DNA of 7,299 nucleotides, taken from assembly GCA_937858455.1 (NCBI GenBank), contig CALLYN010001035.1, forward strand, positions 1 to 7,299, given 5' to 3'. The position numbers were made by a program, and so were the translations under genes. The stretch comes from an uncultured Kouleothrix sp. (GTDB lineage: Bacteria; Chloroflexota; Chloroflexia; Chloroflexales; Roseiflexaceae). Below are positions 5,993 to 7,299 of the stretch, piece by piece. The notes beneath the pieces are model-generated. The model did no database searches. It saw only the letters and a program-made list of their open reading frames with translations, and was not told the origin of the DNA. Position 1 is the stretch's first letter; each line of letters opens with the position of its first letter.

Positions 5993-6469
5993 TCACCGGT
6001 GGGCGAATGGCGGTGTAGCCGAGCGGGCCATCTGCTCGAGCTCGTCGAGCGCGGCCAGCGCGGCGGCGTGGGTATCTGGCTCGGCGGCAGCGAACCCGCG
6101 CGCCTCGAACTCGTCGAGATCGAGCCGCAGCATTGTCGTACGATCGGGCGCCACAAACAGATCCAGCTCCAGATCTTCCGATGTGATCGTGCTGCCCTCG
6201 ATTTCTGCCGGGCGCGTCACGTTGCAGTACCAGCCCTTGAGCGGCCCACCAGGTGCGCGGATCGCGAAGATATTGAACCAGCGTCGGGTGTAGTAGTACT
6301 CGTAGAACTCGTCGCCTGGCTCGAATACCACGTATCCCAGGTCGAGCCTGGGGCGCTCCCAGTGCGCCAGCACCAGCACACACTCATCGTCGGCGCGCAG
6401 CAGCTCGCCGTGGTAGGTGATGGTGTGGCCCTTGCCAGGCTTGACGAGCTGGATGGTAAGCTGGGTCAA
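5993..6469 (-). CDS. DUF402-domain protein (FomD/nucleotide phosphatase-like)
   Basis: 158-aa cytoplasmic protein of the DUF402 family, which includes nucleoside tri-/diphosphate phosphatases of Firmicutes and FomD, a hydrolase of a CMP-linked intermediate in fosfomycin synthesis. Features: VFEPGDEFYEYYYTRRWFNI (48-67), the family core GWYCNVTRPAEIEG (79-92), acidic metal-binding DLELDL (99-104) followed by PD (108-109), and LDLDEFE (116-122). The size is typical. The only plausible start is TTG at 6469: no ATG or GTG lies upstream in frame before the end of the preceding gene, and the domain begins near the N-terminus. The TTG overlaps the stop of an 18-codon ORF (TTGA), suggesting coupled translation. 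The stop overlaps a possible ATG of the phosphoesterase gene. Substrate is unknown; hydrolysis of a phosphate ester or nucleotide is the best guess from the family. Confidence 0.88.
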   Translation of the reverse strand: MTQLTIQLVKPGKGHTITYHGELLRADDECVLVLAHWERPRLDLGYVVFEPGDEFYEYYYTRRWFNIFAIRAPGGPLKGWYCNVTRPAEIEGSTITSEDLELDLFVAPDRTTMLRLDLDEFEARGFAAAEPDTHAAALAALDELEQMARSATPPFAHR

Positions 6470-6522
6470 CGTGCCTGCTCTATGGCTTGAGAGCCGCGAA
6501 GCACAAACGCTGGTGCTGCCAT
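6466..6522 (-). CDS. Possible 18-aa small ORF coupled to the DUF402 gene
   Basis: An ATG at 6522 opens MAAPAFVLRGSQAIEQAR and then TGA. It lies in the 63-bp gap between the methyltransferase stop (6533) and the DUF402 start. Its TGA (6468-6466) overlaps the DUF402 TTG start as TTGA. A purine-rich GGGAAGAG stretch stands 3 nt before its ATG. It could be a real small protein, a leader that delivers ribosomes to the weak TTG start, or a chance frame. I recognise no family. Confidence 0.35.
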   Translation of the reverse strand: MAAPAFVLRGSQAIEQAR

Positions 6523-6532
6523 CGGCTCTTCC

Positions 6533-7231
6533 CTATACGTAGCTCTGCCCCAGCAGCTTGCGGATCTTTTTGCGCGTATCGGCGCGCACCATGCGCGCCA
6601 GCAGCGTGCTGAAGAACAGCGCCACCAGCTGCGCGAATCCCAGGCGCGGGCTGGCGAGCGCGCGCAGCGCGGCTGGGTCGCGCAGCGGCAGCGGCGATTG
6701 GTCGCGCACCTCGATCCGCAGGTCGTCGCCGTGCCACTCACGTTCGATCCAGAACAAGTCGGGCATGCTGCGCTGAAAGAAGTAGTAGGCCGGGTTATAC
6801 TCGTACAGGTAGTCGAACAGCTCGCCCATTGGCTCGGCCGGCTCTTTCGGGTGCAGCACCAGCGTATCGCCGACGAGGTTGACATACCAGCGGTGGAACG
6901 ACCAGTGGAATAGCCGCTCGGCGATCTCGGAAGGGCTCTGGATGTAGCCGGCCGCGCTGACGCGCTGCAGCTCGCGCCCGAACTGCTGCGGATCGTCCAT
7001 ATGCTCAAGGATGTGCGAGCAGATTGTGTATGCGAACGCGCCCTGCTTGAACGGCAGGTGATGCGCGTCGGCCACCACAAATGGCCGGTCGACCACCAGA
7101 TCGCCGCCGCGCTCGCGGTTGTCCGATCCGAGGAAGCGATCGACCAGCACGTTCGAGCGTGGGTTTGGGTTATCGCCACTGCCGATCTCGAGCACCAAGC
7201 CGGTGGCGGGCGGGTTAAGTTTTTGTTTCAT
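6533..7231 (-). CDS. Class I SAM-dependent methyltransferase
   Basis: 232-aa methyltransferase of the Methyltransf_11 type, using S-adenosylmethionine. SAM-binding motif I is LEIGSGDNPN (14-23). Asp31 in VLVDRF is the likely ribose-contacting acidic residue. ADAHHLPF (54-61) and CSHILEHMDDP (71-81) are the typical motif II/III region. The C-terminal half, rich in Trp and Tyr (110-165), is presumably the acceptor domain; a hydrophobic helix at 199-214 followed by a basic tail (215-226) may touch the membrane. Related enzymes often sit in surface-glycan loci and modify sugars or lipids, but the acceptor cannot be told. It heads the set with the DUF402 protein and the phosphoesterase. Start ATG at 7231 lacks a ribosome site and lies just past a transposon-terminus-like sequence, so its promoter may come from, or have been replaced by, that element. 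Confidence 0.88.
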   Translation of the reverse strand: MKQKLNPPATGLVLEIGSGDNPNPRSNVLVDRFLGSDNRERGGDLVVDRPFVVADAHHLPFKQGAFAYTICSHILEHMDDPQQFGRELQRVSAAGYIQSPSEIAERLFHWSFHRWYVNLVGDTLVLHPKEPAEPMGELFDYLYEYNPAYYFFQRSMPDLFWIEREWHGDDLRIEVRDQSPLPLRDPAALRALASPRLGFAQLVALFFSTLLARMVRADTRKKIRKLLGQSYV

Positions 7232-7236
7232 GTGTT

Positions 7237-7299
7237 TAGGACTTACGCAGTTGGCGCCCTCAGCCTTCGGCAGAGCGGTACTTTACATCTTGAGGTGTG
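7237..7299. mobile_element. Possible transposon/insertion-sequence terminus at right edge
   Basis: AGGACTTACGCA (7238-7249; TGCGTAAGTCCT on the other strand) looks like the terminal inverted repeat of DDE-transposon or MITE-type elements I recall from Chloroflexota and cyanobacteria; this is memory, not a search. A hairpin follows at 7259-7275 (CTCAGCC...GGCAGAG, one mismatch). Beyond it, on the minus strand, a short open frame (TPQDVKYRSAEG then TGA at 7262-7260) could be the last residues of a transposase. Only one end is in the window, so neither target duplication nor the partner repeat can be seen. Confidence 0.4.

Noticed and set aside
5964..6383. N-terminal extension of the phosphoesterase frame up to 6383
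   Set aside because: That part overlaps the DUF402 gene in another frame, is Arg-rich and motif-free; the lipoprotein signal begins only near 5963.
1..7299. CRISPR array, tRNA, rRNA, phage or toxin-antitoxin/defence genes
   Set aside because: No regularly spaced repeats, RNA gene landmarks or recognisable defence domains were found on either strand.

Overview
The window looks like chromosomal DNA from a high-GC bacterium, most likely a filamentous Chloroflexota (Chloroflexales-type) relative. The grounds are indirect: G+C judged by eye in the mid-60s percent, a strong excess of the hexamer CGATCG, a lipoprotein with a Pro/Thr/Ala-rich linker, and weak use of Shine-Dalgarno sites. There is no rRNA, tRNA or CRISPR array, and the taxonomic call is an inference. 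Coding density is high.

Left block (1-2943). Two strong palindromes lie at the left edge. One of them, at 36-82, makes a good intrinsic terminator for the genes to its right, which run on the minus strand. These are three GT2-family glycosyltransferase genes in the order 2904->1951, 1888->1127 and 1100->156. The first and third are WbbL-like (rhamnosyltransferase-type) enzymes. The middle one resembles the WaaE/KdtX type. Together they look like part of a locus that builds a cell-surface polysaccharide or glycolipid. A promoter-like sequence ends about 10 nt before the first GT start codon, which suggests a leaderless or near-leaderless transcript.

Middle block (3073-4898, plus strand). Two genes run divergently from the GT operon. 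The first has a good Shine-Dalgarno site and encodes a 207-aa protein of no family I recognise outright. Its His...His...Asn-Cys layout recalls permuted papain-fold (LRAT/NlpC-P60-like) enzymes. The second encodes a diacylglycerol-kinase-family lipid kinase with an unusual, very basic N-terminal extension. The pair may act on lipids.

Right block (4920-7231, minus strand). A three-gene operon-like set is read right to left: a class I SAM-dependent methyltransferase, a DUF402-domain protein (possible nucleotide phosphatase or FomD-like), and a secreted lipoprotein metallophosphoesterase. An 18-codon ORF sits between the methyltransferase and the DUF402 gene, and its stop codon overlaps the TTG start of the latter. 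The operon converges on the lipid kinase gene with only 21 bp between stop codons.

Right edge (about 7237-7299). A sequence resembling a transposon terminus lies only a few bases upstream of the methyltransferase start codon. It may be the end of an insertion sequence lying mostly outside the window. I did not find a recognisable defence system or other complete novel system. The most unusual items are the LRAT-like protein next to the lipid kinase, the altered lipid kinase, the coupled mini-ORF and the leaderless promoter.
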